Below, piece by piece: positions 5,432 through 6,218 of a DNA stretch of 6,218 nt; the stretch's first letter is position 1, and each line of letters begins with the position of its first letter. The notes beneath the pieces are model-generated. The model searched no databases. It saw nothing but the letters and a program-made list of their open reading frames with translations, and was not told the origin of the DNA. The translations under genes were made by a program, and so were the position numbers. Source of the DNA: Acidimicrobiaceae bacterium. Lineage in GTDB: Bacteria; Actinomycetota; Acidimicrobiia; Acidimicrobiales; Palsa-688. Location of the stretch: contig WQVT01000155.1 in assembly GCA_009785715.1 (NCBI GenBank), positions 1 to 6,218 of the forward strand, given 5' to 3'.

Positions 5432-6218
5432 GCACCCCCGTCCTCGAGCTCGACCACCTCTCCGTCGCCTACCGCCAGGGGGAGCGGGACCTCCCCGTCC
5501 TCCACGACGTCTCCCTCCGGATCGACGCCGGCGAGACCTACGGTCTCGTCGGCGAGTCGGGCTGCGGCAAGAGCACCCTGGCGCTCGCCATCGTCCGCTA
5601 CCTGGGCTCCTCGGGGCATCAGACCGGCGGCACGGTGCGCGTCGACGGCGAGGATGTCGGAACCCTCGGGACCGAGGCCCTGCGGGAGTGGCGGGGCACC
5701 CGGGTGGCCGTCGTCTACCAGGAGCCCGGCCGGGCGCTCAACCCGACGATGCGCGTCGGAGAGCAGATCTCCGAAGTCCTTCGCTACCACGGCGGCGGGG
5801 ACCGCCGGCGGCGAGACACCCTGGCGAGCAAGACCAACGAGCTCCTGCGACAGGTCAGCTTCACCGATCCCGGCGCCATCGCCGAGCGCTATCCCCACCA
5901 GCTCTCCGGCGGGCAGCAGCAACGGATCGTCCTGGCGATGGCACTCGCCGGACGGCCACAGCTTTTGATCCTCGACGAGCCGACGACCGGTCTGGACGTC
6001 ACCGTCGAGGCGGAGGTGCTCGACGTCGTGGCCGCCCTGCGCGACGAGCTGGACGGGGCCGTGCTGTTCATCAGCCACAACCTGGCCCTGATCGGCGAGA
6101 CCTGCGACCGCGTCGGGGTGCTCTACGCCGGCAAGCTGGTCGAGGAGGGCACCGTGGAGCGGGTGCTGGCCCGGCCCCGCCACCCCTACACCTCGGCGCT
6201 GCTCGGCTGCGTCCCCCA
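5428..6218 (+). CDS. DppD/OppD-type ABC transporter ATPase (partial, runs off the right edge)
   Basis: From ATG 5428 the frame is open for 263 codons to the window end. The visible part is a complete nucleotide-binding domain: Walker A GESGCGKST (42-50), Q-loop glutamine at 98 (YQEP), signature LSGGQQQR (159-166), Walker B LLILDE (179-184), D-loop GLDV (188-191) and switch histidine H217 (ISHN). ATP hydrolysis here would drive import through the two permeases. The segment HPYTSALLGCVP (252-263) starts the C-terminal region typical of the Dpp/Opp ATPases. The remainder lies outside, so it is not known whether this is a single-domain DppD (about 320-350 residues) or a DppD-DppF fusion (about 550-650). 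The start overlaps the preceding stop as ATGA and has GGGAGG 10 bases upstream (5412-5417), a good site inside the end of the permease gene. Confidence 0.94.
   Translation, partial: MSTPVLELDHLSVAYRQGERDLPVLHDVSLRIDAGETYGLVGESGCGKSTLALAIVRYLGSSGHQTGGTVRVDGEDVGTLGTEALREWRGTRVAVVYQEPGRALNPTMRVGEQISEVLRYHGGGDRRRRDTLASKTNELLRQVSFTDPGAIAERYPHQLSGGQQQRIVLAMALAGRPQLLILDEPTTGLDVTVEAEVLDVVAALRDELDGAVLFISHNLALIGETCDRVGVLYAGKLVEEGTVERVLARPRHPYTSALLGCVP

Noticed and set aside
5719..5727. QEP in place of the common QDP after the Q-loop glutamine of the ATPase
   Set aside because: QEP is a frequent variant in Dpp/Opp-type ATPases, and all other catalytic motifs are intact, so it suggests nothing unusual.
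4912..6183. Open frame of 423 codons on the minus strand opposite the second permease and ATPase
   Set aside because: It spans two convincing plus-strand genes with full family motifs, and its own translation shows no recognisable domain. It is a shadow of third-position GC bias.

Overview
The window is strongly GC-rich, with G or C at most third codon positions, GTG and TTG starts, GGAGG-type ribosome binding sites, a twin-arginine exported binding protein and a two-domain DUF427 protein. Together these suggest a high-GC actinobacterium (Actinomycetota). The genus cannot be told from this sequence.

Layout. Positions 1-889 hold two genes on the minus strand, probably one operon. The first is a 232-residue alpha/beta-hydrolase-fold protein whose catalytic residues appear to be gone. 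The second, 64 bases further on, is the N-terminal 42 codons of a gene that reads like the DIOX_N domain of an isopenicillin-N-synthase-type 2-oxoglutarate/Fe(II) oxygenase and runs off the left edge. A short divergent intergenic region (890-965) separates these from the plus-strand genes. The first plus-strand element is a possible 9-residue leader peptide containing a Cys-Cys pair (966-995). Its stop overlaps the GTG start of a tandem DUF427 protein (992-1852).

After a 106-base gap with a weak terminator-like hairpin and a perfect 10-bp palindrome comes an ABC importer operon of the peptide/nickel/opine (Dpp/Opp) type. Its genes are a Tat-exported family 5 solute-binding protein (1959-3569), a DppB-type permease (3594-4541), a DppC-type permease (4538-5431) and a DppD-type ATPase (5428 to the right edge, incomplete). 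The last three are joined by 4-base ATGA overlaps. A small GC hairpin that carries the ribosome binding site in its loop lies between the binding protein and the first permease.

How the parts may work together (inference). The importer would bring in a small peptide-like or other polar molecule. The divergent oxygenase/hydrolase-fold pair may act on that molecule or on a related product. The substrate cannot be read from the sequence. The points most worth a second look are the Cys-Cys leader coupled to the DUF427 gene, the hydrolase-fold protein that lacks its catalytic histidine and serine, and the hairpin that may set the ratio of binding protein to permease. No RNA genes, mobile elements, CRISPR arrays or long repeats were seen.
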